Positions 15,965 to 23,393 of a stretch of 35,116 nucleotides of DNA are shown here, one piece after another (position 1 is the stretch's first letter; every line of letters starts with the position of its first letter). The translations under genes were made by a program, and so were the position numbers. Origin of the DNA: Comamonadaceae bacterium (GTDB lineage Bacteria > Pseudomonadota > Gammaproteobacteria > Burkholderiales > Burkholderiaceae_C); NCBI GenBank assembly GCA_947374485.1, contig CANCCF010000025.1, positions 1 to 35,116 of the forward strand, given 5' to 3'. The notes under the pieces were generated by a model that saw only the letters and a program-made list of their open reading frames with translations, was not told the DNA's origin and searched no databases.

Positions 15965-17155
15965 ATGCACATCCAGGACATAAAGACCTTTACCGTAGGC
16001 AACCCGCCCCCCGGCTTTGGCGGACGCTACTACGTCTTCATCAAGCTCATCACCAACACCGGCGTAGAAGGTGTGGGCGAGATCTACAACCTGCCCTACC
16101 ACCCGCACATCGTGGAGCAAATGGCCCGCGATGTGGTGGAGCGCTATGTGGTGGGGAAGGACCCGTTCGACACGGAAAAAATCTGGCGCAGTGTGTATGG
16201 CGGCGGCTTCATCCAGCGGCCCGACATTTCCATGATGGGCATCCTGAGCGCCATTGACATGGCCTGCTGGGACATCAAGGGCAAAGAGCTGAACAAGCCG
16301 GTCTACAAACTGCTGGGCGGCCAGGTGCACGACCGATTACGCAGCTACACGTATATCTACCCCAAGCCCGGTGACAAGACCGACGTCTACGCCGATCCGG
16401 AACTTGCGGCCGTGCGCGCGGCCGAATATGTGGAGATGGGTTTCAACGCCGTGAAGTTCGACCCGGCGGGCCCCTACACCGTGTACGACGGACACCAGCT
16501 CTCACTCGAAGACCTGGACCGTTCGGAGCGCTTTTGCAAGCTGCTGCGCGAAGCCGTGGGCAACAAGGCGGATTTACTGTTTGGCACCCACGGCCAGATG
16601 ACCGCCTCGGGCGCCATCCGCCTGGCCAAACGGCTCGAAAAATACGACCCACTGTGGTTCGAGGAACCCATTCCGCCGGACAACCAGAAGGAAATGGCGA
16701 AGGTGGCGCGTGCTACATCCATCCCGATTGCGGCGGGCGAGCGCCTCACCACCAAGTGGGAGTTCCAGCGCCTGCTGGAAGAAGGCGCGGCCAGCATTCT
16801 GCAGATGAACCTGGCGCGCGTCGGTGGCATCACCGAGGCCAAGAAAATCGCCTCCATGGCCGAGGCCGTGCATGCGCAGATTGCGCCGCACATCTACTGC
16901 GGCCCCATCACCTGGGCGGCGGCCATTCAGGTATCTGCCAGCACGCCGAACTTCCTGATTTTGGAGACCATTTATGACGGTGGCGGTTTCTATGGTGAGC
17001 TGTTGAAGAAGCCGATCCGTTGGGAGGGCGGCTACATCATTCCGCCCACCGAGCCGGGTCTGGGAGTGGAGCTCAACGAAGAGGTGGCGCTGGCACACCC
17101 CTATGAGGGCCGCGCACTGCATCTGGACATGACGCATACGCCGCATCAGGTTTGA
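15965..17155 (+). CDS. Mandelate racemase / galactonate dehydratase-like enolase-superfamily protein
   Basis: This 396-residue protein has an N-terminal capping domain (~1-125, containing AIDMACWDIKGK at ~97-107) and a TIM-barrel domain. Barrel residues resemble DgoD (D-galactonate dehydratase): the FEEP glutamate (Glu233), Glu259 in GERLTTKW, and His309 in APHIYCGP. His209 in GTHGQ aligns with the DgoD acid/base histidine. The position of the first metal-binding aspartate is occupied by Gly207, an oddity. Known relatives dehydrate sugar acids or cycloisomerise lactones. AGGAG at 15954-15958, 6 bases before the ATG, supports the start. The gene stands alone between inverted repeats E1 and E2. 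Confidence 0.88.
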   Translation: MHIQDIKTFTVGNPPPGFGGRYYVFIKLITNTGVEGVGEIYNLPYHPHIVEQMARDVVERYVVGKDPFDTEKIWRSVYGGGFIQRPDISMMGILSAIDMACWDIKGKELNKPVYKLLGGQVHDRLRSYTYIYPKPGDKTDVYADPELAAVRAAEYVEMGFNAVKFDPAGPYTVYDGHQLSLEDLDRSERFCKLLREAVGNKADLLFGTHGQMTASGAIRLAKRLEKYDPLWFEEPIPPDNQKEMAKVARATSIPIAAGERLTTKWEFQRLLEEGAASILQMNLARVGGITEAKKIASMAEAVHAQIAPHIYCGPITWAAAIQVSASTPNFLILETIYDGGGFYGELLKKPIRWEGGYIIPPTEPGLGVELNEEVALAHPYEGRALHLDMTHTPHQV

Positions 17156-17172
17156 CTTCTGTGAGTCACTTC

Positions 17173-17425
17173 TGACCCAGGCCGACATGGCACTCTACTC
17201 CGCGGCTGTCCCCCGCCCTGCGGGCTCCTCCTTTATGCCGCTGCGCAGAGCGCCACGCCGTCCTGAGTCCGCCAACACTGTTGGAGTGCCAACGTTATAC
17301 AGTCATTGCGCGCCGACCATGTTGGCCGGACGATGGAGTTGGGGTGGATGCTGCAGCGAAATAAAGGAGGAGCCCCGCGAGGGGCGGGGGACATTCGCGG
17401 AAGCATTCACCCCAGCTCCAGCGGC
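17173..17425. repeat. E2: second double-hairpin repeat, inverted copy of E1
   Basis: This lies in the 294-base gap between the enolase-superfamily gene and the CocE hydrolase gene. Cores lie at about 17209-17235 and, inverted, 17362-17391. The left core is framed by GCGGC (17202-17206) and GCCGC (17237-17241). The right core is framed by GGGGTG, ATGCT and GCGAA (17341-17360) against TTCGC, AGCAT and CACCCC (17394-17413). The spacing between cores is nearly the same as in E1, and the middle, with GTCATTGCG in common, aligns with the E1 reverse complement. No gene or promoter is evident besides the repeat. Confidence 0.8.
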
Positions 17426-17449
17426 AACCACACAAGCAGGAACGAAGAG

Positions 17450-19462
17450 ATGAAAACCGTAAAAACCTTCCCACGCAAAGTCCAGGAAATCGCCAACACC
17501 TTCATCCCCCTGCCCGACGGCACCCAACTGGCCGCGCGCATCTGGCTCCCCAAGGACGCAGGCAAGAACCCGGTCCCCGCCATCCTCGAATACCTGCCCT
17601 ACCGCAAACGCGACGGCACGCATATCCGCGACGCGCTGACGCATCCCTACATCGCCGGCCACGGCTATGCCTGTGTGCGGGTGGACATGCGCGGCAGCGG
17701 GGATTCGGACGGCGTGATGCTCGATGAATACACGCAGGTGGAACTTGACGACGCCTGTGCCGTGATTGCCTGGCTGCGCCAACAGCCCTGGTGCAGCGGC
17801 AACATCGGCATGATGGGCATCTCCTGGGGTGGCTTCAACAGCCTGCAGGTGGCGGCCATGCGGCCCGAGGGGCTCAAGGCCATCATCACCCTGTGCTCAA
17901 CGGACGACCGCTACACCGACGACATCCACTACAAGGGCGGCTGCCTGCTCAATGAAAACCTGGGCTGGTCGGCCACCATGTTTGCCTATTCGTCGCGCGC
18001 ACCCGACCCGCTGCTGGTGGGCGAGCGCTGGCGCGAGATGTGGCTGCAGCGCCTAGAGGCCGAGCCGCTCTTGGCCATCGACTGGCTGCAGCACCCGCAC
18101 CGCGACGCCTACTGGAAGCACGGCTCCATCAACGAGGACTACTCCGCCATACAAGCTGCCGTGCTGGCCGTGGGCGGCTGGAACGACGCCTATACCAATG
18201 CCGTGCCGCGGCTGGTGACGCATCTGAAATCGCCTGCCAAGGGCATCATCGGCCCGTGGGCGCACAAGTACCCGCACTTTGCCGTGCCCGAACCGCGCAT
18301 CGGCTTTTTGCAGGAAGCCCTGCGCTGGTGGGACCAGTGGCTGAAAAGTGAAAACACCGGTGTGCAGCAAGACCCGGCATTCAGAACTTACATCATGCGG
18401 CCCGGCCGACCGGGTGGCTCGGTCAGCCACATAGACGGCCGCTGGGTCAGCGATGCGCAGTGGCCGTTTGACAAGGGTGAAGTACAACGCTGGCACCTCA
18501 ACGCCAGCGGCCTGTCCACCACCAAGGGCCGCAGCAGCAAACTCGCCCACAGCACGGCGCAGACCGTGGGGGGCGACGGCGGCGAGTACTGCATCATCTG
18601 GCTCGGGCCGGAATTTGCCGGAGACCAGCGCCATGACGACGCGGGCTCGCTCACCTTTGACAGCGAAGCGCTGGCCAAAGACATGGACATCGTGGGCGCG
18701 CCCACCCTCACGCTCAAGTTCAGTTCGGACAAGCCGGTGGCCAACGTGGCCGTGCGCCTGAATGCCATCTGGCCGGACGGCGCGGTGTCGCGCATCTCGT
18801 ATGCGGTGTTCAACCTCTGCCACCGGGATGGCCATGAGAAGCCCGCGGCGCTGGAGGTGGGCAAGATCTACACCGTGCGCATCCCGCTGGACGATGTGGC
18901 TGCCACCATTCCCAAAGGCCAAAAGCTGCGCGTGTCGCTCTCCACCAGCTACTGGCCGATGGTCTGGCCCTCGCCCGAGCCCGTGACGCTCACCGTGCAC
19001 ACCGCCGCCAGCTGTCTGGATGTGCCGGTGCGCGCCCAGCGCCGCAACGAAAAGGCACCGGTGTTCGCGCCCTCGGAAGCCGCCGCCCCGGTCAAGCTGA
19101 TAGAGCACAGCAAGCCCTTCAACCGGCGCGAACTCACGCGCGACCAGGCCACCGGTGAAGTGCGCCTCAGCATCGTCGACGACTTTGGCCGCAGCACCAT
19201 TGCGGAGCACGGCATGGCACTATGGGCGTGCGGGCGCGAGAGCTACCGCATCCTTCCCAACGACCCTTTGAGTGCGCGCCAGGAGTGCCATTGGACCGAG
19301 GAGCGTGCGCGCGGCGACTGGAAAGTGCGCACCGAAACCTGGTCCGCCATGACCGCCAGCAAGACCCATTGGCATGTCACTGGCAGGCTCGAAGCGTATG
19401 ACAACGATGTGCTGGTCTGGAGCCGTGACTGGGACCGGAAAATTCCGCGCCGCCTGCTCTGA
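17450..19462 (+). CDS. CocE/NonD-family serine hydrolase
   Basis: This 670-residue alpha/beta hydrolase is of the X-Pro dipeptidyl-peptidase (S15)/cocaine-esterase type. The nucleophile is Ser125 in GISWGG; the probable acid and base are Asp246 in GGWNDAY and His272 in GPWAHKYPH. EYLPYRKRDG (~47-56) carries the tyrosine that helps form the oxyanion hole in the family. The C-terminal ~300 residues form the jelly-roll domain. Members hydrolyse esters, amides or acyl-peptide bonds. No signal peptide is visible, so it should be cytoplasmic and act on imported substrate. The start at ATG 17450 follows AGGAA; the frame is open further upstream only inside the E2 repeat. It lies ahead of a peptide-type ABC importer, suggesting it cleaves the imported compound. 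Confidence 0.88.
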   Translation: MKTVKTFPRKVQEIANTFIPLPDGTQLAARIWLPKDAGKNPVPAILEYLPYRKRDGTHIRDALTHPYIAGHGYACVRVDMRGSGDSDGVMLDEYTQVELDDACAVIAWLRQQPWCSGNIGMMGISWGGFNSLQVAAMRPEGLKAIITLCSTDDRYTDDIHYKGGCLLNENLGWSATMFAYSSRAPDPLLVGERWREMWLQRLEAEPLLAIDWLQHPHRDAYWKHGSINEDYSAIQAAVLAVGGWNDAYTNAVPRLVTHLKSPAKGIIGPWAHKYPHFAVPEPRIGFLQEALRWWDQWLKSENTGVQQDPAFRTYIMRPGRPGGSVSHIDGRWVSDAQWPFDKGEVQRWHLNASGLSTTKGRSSKLAHSTAQTVGGDGGEYCIIWLGPEFAGDQRHDDAGSLTFDSEALAKDMDIVGAPTLTLKFSSDKPVANVAVRLNAIWPDGAVSRISYAVFNLCHRDGHEKPAALEVGKIYTVRIPLDDVAATIPKGQKLRVSLSTSYWPMVWPSPEPVTLTVHTAASCLDVPVRAQRRNEKAPVFAPSEAAAPVKLIEHSKPFNRRELTRDQATGEVRLSIVDDFGRSTIAEHGMALWACGRESYRILPNDPLSARQECHWTEERARGDWKVRTETWSAMTASKTHWHVTGRLEAYDNDVLVWSRDWDRKIPRRLL

Positions 19463-19523
19463 AAACCGGGGAAGAAGGCACTTTTCGCTGCGCTAGCAGA
19501 GCACAGCCAGGAAGATTCATTGC

Positions 19524-19551
19524 ATGCGACGTGCTTGAACATCAATGCGAC
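19524..19551 (+). promoter_or_regulatory. Direct repeat upstream of the ABC operon
   Basis: ATGCGAC occurs at 19524-19530 and again at 19545-19551, exactly 21 bases apart (two helical turns), in the A/T-rich 297-base gap before the binding-protein gene. A same-face direct repeat of this kind is a plausible regulator site. Which protein would bind it is unknown. Confidence 0.35.
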
Positions 19552-19620
19552 CAAGCACAAAAAATCAATACGAAAAAATACCGCTTGCATTCCAAAAAAA
19601 ATGCGCGCTTAGGGAATACG

Positions 19621-19655
19621 TTGATGAATATTGCCAATCGAATTGCAATACTATG
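19621..19655 (+). promoter_or_regulatory. Candidate promoter and operator of the ABC importer operon
   Basis: TTGATG (19621-19626), a 17-base spacer and TGCAAT (19644-19649) form a plausible sigma-70 promoter (4 of 6 matches each). The -10 is embedded in ATTGCAATACTATG (19642-19655), whose reverse complement closely matches the CATAGTAT-GCGCAAT site in the mocR/GMC region. This stretch is markedly richer in A/T than its surroundings. Confidence 0.45.
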
Positions 19656-19688
19656 TTCATGGGGCTAAACACAAGTTGCTCTCGCATA

Positions 19689-19726
19689 TTCCGGTGTTTT
19701 TGAACGCAAGGATGAAGACACCGGAA
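19689..19726 (+). promoter_or_regulatory. Stem-loop in the 5' leader of the binding-protein gene
   Basis: TTCCGGTGT (19689-19697) pairs perfectly over 9 bp with ACACCGGAA (19718-19726) around a 20-base loop. It is 33 bases upstream of the start codon and lacks a following T-run, so it looks like a leader structure (mRNA stability or translation control), not a terminator. Confidence 0.45.
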
Positions 19727-19759
19727 ACCTTTACTTGATTTGATTGGAGATCTTCACAC

Positions 19760-21334
19760 ATGGCAATGATCGAAAATAAAACGGAATCGGGCATCATCCT
19801 CGACCGTCGTCAAATGGTTCTCGGAGCCTCCGCAGTGGGCCTCTCCGCTGCCTTCGGCTCCATGCCGGCAATGGCCGCAGGCGCACCGAAAAAGGGCGGT
19901 ACCTTGCGCATCGGTATGGAAGGCGGCTCGCCCTCCGACAGCCTGGATCCCCGCACCTATGCAGACTCCATCCCCATCTCCATGAGCCTGATGCTCTGGA
20001 ACTGCCTGGTGGAAGTGGCCGACAACGGCGACGCCACAGGCGAGCTGTTTGAGAGCTGGGAAGTCAAGCCCGGTGCCACCGAGTGGATCTTCAACATCCG
20101 CAAGGGCATCACCTTCACCTCCGGCAAGACCCTGGATGCCGATGACGTCATCTACTCGCTCAATATGCACCGCGGCGAAACCAAGTCCCCCGCCAAAGCC
20201 CTGCTGGCCGACATCAGCGACATCAAGAAGCTGAGCGCCAACCAGGTTGGCATCACCATGAGCAACGGCAACCTCGATTTGCCATTCAACCTGTCCGACT
20301 ACCACATCATCGTGGTACCCAACGGCACCACCGACTTCAGCAAGCCCGATGGCACTGGCGCCTACACGCTGGACGAATTCCAGCCCGGCGTGCGCGCAAC
20401 CTTCAAGAAGAAGCCCGGTAACTACTGGAAGCCCAACCGCGGCAACTTCGACCGCATCGAGCTGCGCTACATCGGAGACGCCGCTGCCCGCACCCAGGCA
20501 CTGGTGACCGGCCAGGTCGACGTCATCAACCGCGTGGACCCCAAGACTGCTGGCCTGCTCGCCAAGAACAAGAACCTGCGTTTGTCGCGCACCCCCGGCA
20601 TGGGCAACCGCTTTGCTTTTGTCGCCCACACCGACAAGCAGCCCTTCGCCAACAAGGACATGATGCTGGCCCTGAAGTACGGCATTGACCGCAAGCAGAT
20701 CGTCGAGAACGTGTTCTCCGGCTACGCATCCATTGGCAACGACCACACCGTCGGTACCAAGATGAAGTACTACGACACCAAGCAAAAGCAGATCGCCTAC
20801 GATCCGGAAAAAGCCAAGTTCCACTACAAGAAGTCGGGCATCACCTCGCCCATCGAATTGCAAGTGTCTGAAGGCGCTTTCTCCGGCGCCACCGACTCCG
20901 GCCAGATCTACCAGGAGTCGCTCTCCAAGGCCGGCATCAACCTCGACCTGAAGCGCGTCTCCGGCGACGGCTACTGGGACAACGTGTGGCTCAAAATGCC
21001 CTTCTGCGCGGTGTACTGGGGCAACCGTCCCACCATCGACAACCAGCTCACCAGCACCTTCTTCGGCGGCACCAAGAACCCCTGGAACGACACCCACTTT
21101 GACAACGCCGAGTTCACCAAGACCCTGGTCGCGGCGCGTATCGAAATGGACCAGAAGAAGCGCGGCGCGATGTACGCCCGTTGCCAGGAACTGATTGCCG
21201 AAAACTCCGGCATGGTGTGCTTTGCCGTGCAGGATTACCTGGACGCATGCAGCACCAAGCTGCAGGGCCTGACGGTTTCTGGCCGCTACGACATGGCCGA
21301 TGACCGCATTGCGGAAAAAGGCTGGTTTGCCTGA
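19760..21334 (+). CDS. ABC transporter substrate-binding protein (SBP_bac_5, peptide/opine type)
   Basis: This 524-residue family-5 solute-binding protein is of the DppA/OppA type. The N-terminus has a twin-arginine signal: Arg16-Arg17 in DRRQMVLGASAVGLSAAF, then a hydrophobic stretch and a likely AMA cleavage site near residue 39, implying export by Tat. Body motifs typical of the family include GGTLRIGMEGGSPS, WEVKPGATEWIFNIRKGITF and DADDVIYSLNMHR. It captures the ligand in the periplasm for the permease/ATPase genes that follow. GGAG at 19746-19749 supports the start. Known ligands of the family are peptides, opines, nickel and sugars; the present ligand is not deducible. It is separated from the permeases by a terminator-like hairpin. 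Confidence 0.92.
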   Translation: MAMIENKTESGIILDRRQMVLGASAVGLSAAFGSMPAMAAGAPKKGGTLRIGMEGGSPSDSLDPRTYADSIPISMSLMLWNCLVEVADNGDATGELFESWEVKPGATEWIFNIRKGITFTSGKTLDADDVIYSLNMHRGETKSPAKALLADISDIKKLSANQVGITMSNGNLDLPFNLSDYHIIVVPNGTTDFSKPDGTGAYTLDEFQPGVRATFKKKPGNYWKPNRGNFDRIELRYIGDAAARTQALVTGQVDVINRVDPKTAGLLAKNKNLRLSRTPGMGNRFAFVAHTDKQPFANKDMMLALKYGIDRKQIVENVFSGYASIGNDHTVGTKMKYYDTKQKQIAYDPEKAKFHYKKSGITSPIELQVSEGAFSGATDSGQIYQESLSKAGINLDLKRVSGDGYWDNVWLKMPFCAVYWGNRPTIDNQLTSTFFGGTKNPWNDTHFDNAEFTKTLVAARIEMDQKKRGAMYARCQELIAENSGMVCFAVQDYLDACSTKLQGLTVSGRYDMADDRIAEKGWFA

Positions 21335-21437
21335 GTAGCCAGACGGGGGCTGCCGACCCATTTTTGTCCCCGGGCGACCCCACAGGTCGTCCGGGTCTGA
21401 AAATTGCGTAGAGCCAACCCCAAGGTAAGCGAACAAT

Positions 21438-21478
21438 AAAAAAGCGGGTCGGGCCTTGGAGCTCTCCCCGCTTTTTTT
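21438..21478 (+). terminator. Intrinsic terminator between binding-protein and permease genes
   Basis: AAAAAAGCGGG (21438-21448) pairs perfectly with CCCGCTTTTTT (21467-21477), giving an 11-bp stem with an 18-base loop and a closing run of seven T. As the permeases lie 85 bases on with no obvious promoter, partial read-through would give more binding protein than membrane components. The A-tract also allows function on the other strand. Confidence 0.75.
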
Positions 21479-21562
21479 GATGGCTACCGGGTGCTGACAT
21501 GCTGCATTGCAGGCTCTGCAGAAGCGTTGTCGGTGAATTCAATCCACTTAGAAGAACATGCC

Positions 21563-22510
21563 ATGGCCAAACTGATATTGAACCGGCTCTTGCTGGGCGT
21601 GCTGACGCTTTTTGCTGTCTCCATCCTGATTTTTGTGTGCACCCAGATCCTGCCCGGCGACGTGGCTTCTGCCGTGCTGGGCCAGGGTGCCACCCCTGAA
21701 GCCCTGGTCATCTTCCGCAAGGAACTGGGCATGGACGTACCCGCCTACCTGCGCTATTTCAACTGGCTCAGCGGCGCCCTGCACGGTGACCTGGGTGTGG
21801 CGCTCACCAACAAGCGCGTCATCGTCGATGAAGTGCTGCCGCGCCTGGGCAACACCATGTTCCTGGCTGGTTATGCAGCGTTGATTGCGATCCCCGTGGC
21901 CGTGGGCTTGGGCATCTTCTCGGCCATCAACGAGGGCAAGCTCTCCGACAAGCTGGCCAACATCATCACGCTGACCGCCATCTCGCTGCCCGAATTTTTC
22001 ATCGCCTACCTGCTGATCATCTTCATGGCGGTGGATGTGGACTGGTTCCCTTCCCTCTCCACCGTGTTCAAGGGCATGCCGTTTACCGAGCGTGTCTACC
22101 AGACCACCCTGCCCGCCATCACCCTGACCCTGCTGGTATCGGCCCACATGCTGCGCATGACGCGCAGCTCGGTGCTCTCGGTCATGTCCACGCCCTACAT
22201 TGAAATGGCCTTCCTCAAGGGCGCCCGGCGCCGCCGCGTCATCGTGCGCCACGCCCTGCCCAATGCGGCCGCGCCCATCATCACCGTGGTGGCACTGAAC
22301 CTGGCTTACCTGGTGGTGGGCGTGGTGGTGATCGAGGCGGTGTTTGTGTACCCCGGCCTGGGCCAGCTGATGGTGGATGCGGTGTCCAAGCGCGATGTGC
22401 CGGTGATCCAGGCCTGTGGCTTGGTGTTTGCCATGGTGTTTGTGCTGCTCAACACGCTGGCCGACATTCTGGTGATTCTGGTCAACCCCCGTTTGCGCCA
22501 CAAGCGCTAA
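21563..22510 (+). CDS. ABC transporter permease (DppB type)
   Basis: This 315-residue inner-membrane permease begins MAKLILNRLLLGVLTLFAV with a first membrane helix, followed by the conserved periplasmic FVCTQILPGDVASAVLGQGATPE of DppB/OppB proteins (here ~25-47) and about five further helices. The cytoplasmic EAA loop is EMAFLKGARRRRVIVRHALP. The frame is open upstream to 21491, but the extra 24 residues are not hydrophobic and the DppB family starts at this position, so ATG 21563 is chosen. It forms the translocation pore with the next gene product. Confidence 0.92.
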   Translation: MAKLILNRLLLGVLTLFAVSILIFVCTQILPGDVASAVLGQGATPEALVIFRKELGMDVPAYLRYFNWLSGALHGDLGVALTNKRVIVDEVLPRLGNTMFLAGYAALIAIPVAVGLGIFSAINEGKLSDKLANIITLTAISLPEFFIAYLLIIFMAVDVDWFPSLSTVFKGMPFTERVYQTTLPAITLTLLVSAHMLRMTRSSVLSVMSTPYIEMAFLKGARRRRVIVRHALPNAAAPIITVVALNLAYLVVGVVVIEAVFVYPGLGQLMVDAVSKRDVPVIQACGLVFAMVFVLLNTLADILVILVNPRLRHKR

Positions 22511-22535
22511 GCCCAAGGCATAGAAGGAACTCCCC

Positions 22536-23369
22536 ATGAAAATCTTTGGCAACAAACCCACCCTCTCGGCCTGGTTCGGCATGACCGTGATGGCCATCTT
22601 CATCTTCGTCTCGGTCTTCACACCCTGGCTGGCACCCTATGGGCAGTCCGCCAACGTGGGCGGCACCTGGGACGAGCCTTCCCTGAAAATGCTGCTGGGC
22701 GCTGACCAGATCGGGCGCGACATGCTGACCCGCATCATGTACGGCGCGCGCATGACGATTGGCGTGGCCCTGGCCATCACCCTGCTGTCCTTCCTGATTG
22801 GCATCGTGCTGGGCTTTGTCTCGGCGGTGCTGGGCGGCTGGGTCGATGTGTTCTTCTCGCGCCTGGTGGATGTGATGCTCTCCATCCCCGGCCTGATCTT
22901 CGCGCTGATCATCCTGGGCGTGTTTGGCTCCAGCATCCCGGTGCTGATTCTGACCATTGCGGTGCTCGACTCGACCCGCGTGTTCCGGCTGGCGCGGGCT
23001 CTGGGCATGAACCTCACGGTCATGGAATATGTGGAAGCCGCGCGCCTGCGGGGTGAGGGCCTGTGGTGGATCATCCGCCGCGAGATTCTGCCCAACGCCT
23101 GGGCGCCGCTGATCAGCGAGTTCGGCCTGCGCTTTTGCTTCAACTTCCTGTTCATCGCGGGTCTGTCATTCCTCGGTCTGGGCATTCAGCCACCCTATGC
23201 CGACCTGGGCGGCATGGTGCGCGAGAACGCTGCCGCCATCAACTTCGGCATGATGGCCCCCATCTACCCCGCCACCGCCATTGCCCTGCTCACCGTCTCG
23301 GTGAACCTGGTGGTGGACTGGATGCTCTCCATCGACGCCCGCCCCTCGGGCGCGCAGGCAGAACTCTAA
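22536..23369 (+). CDS. ABC transporter permease (DppC type)
   Basis: This 277-residue permease has an N-terminal helix (~12-30) and the DppC signature LLGADQIGRDMLTRIMYGAR, then five helices. The EAA loop is EAARLRGEGLWWIIRREILP. The C-terminus carries FLGLGIQPPYADLGGMV, typical of the family. AAGGAA lies 8 bases before the ATG. It pairs with the DppB-like permease 25 bases upstream. Confidence 0.93.
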   Translation: MKIFGNKPTLSAWFGMTVMAIFIFVSVFTPWLAPYGQSANVGGTWDEPSLKMLLGADQIGRDMLTRIMYGARMTIGVALAITLLSFLIGIVLGFVSAVLGGWVDVFFSRLVDVMLSIPGLIFALIILGVFGSSIPVLILTIAVLDSTRVFRLARALGMNLTVMEYVEAARLRGEGLWWIIRREILPNAWAPLISEFGLRFCFNFLFIAGLSFLGLGIQPPYADLGGMVRENAAAINFGMMAPIYPATAIALLTVSVNLVVDWMLSIDARPSGAQAEL

Positions 23370-23393
23370 AAATATCCACGCAAAGGAAACACC

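Noticed and set aside
15609..16257. Short open frames within E1 and into the enolase-superfamily gene
   Set aside because: They consist of repeat sequence or out-of-frame coding sequence and lack start signals; the AAAGGAGG in E1 has no start codon at suitable distance.
19463..19759. Riboswitch (for example glycine type) before the importer operon
   Set aside because: Only a simple 9-bp stem and operator-like words are visible; I could not recognise a conserved aptamer core.
19754..21436. 560-codon open frame antisense to the binding-protein gene
   Set aside because: Val/Gly/His-rich shadow with no recognisable domain; the sense protein has a Tat signal and family motifs.
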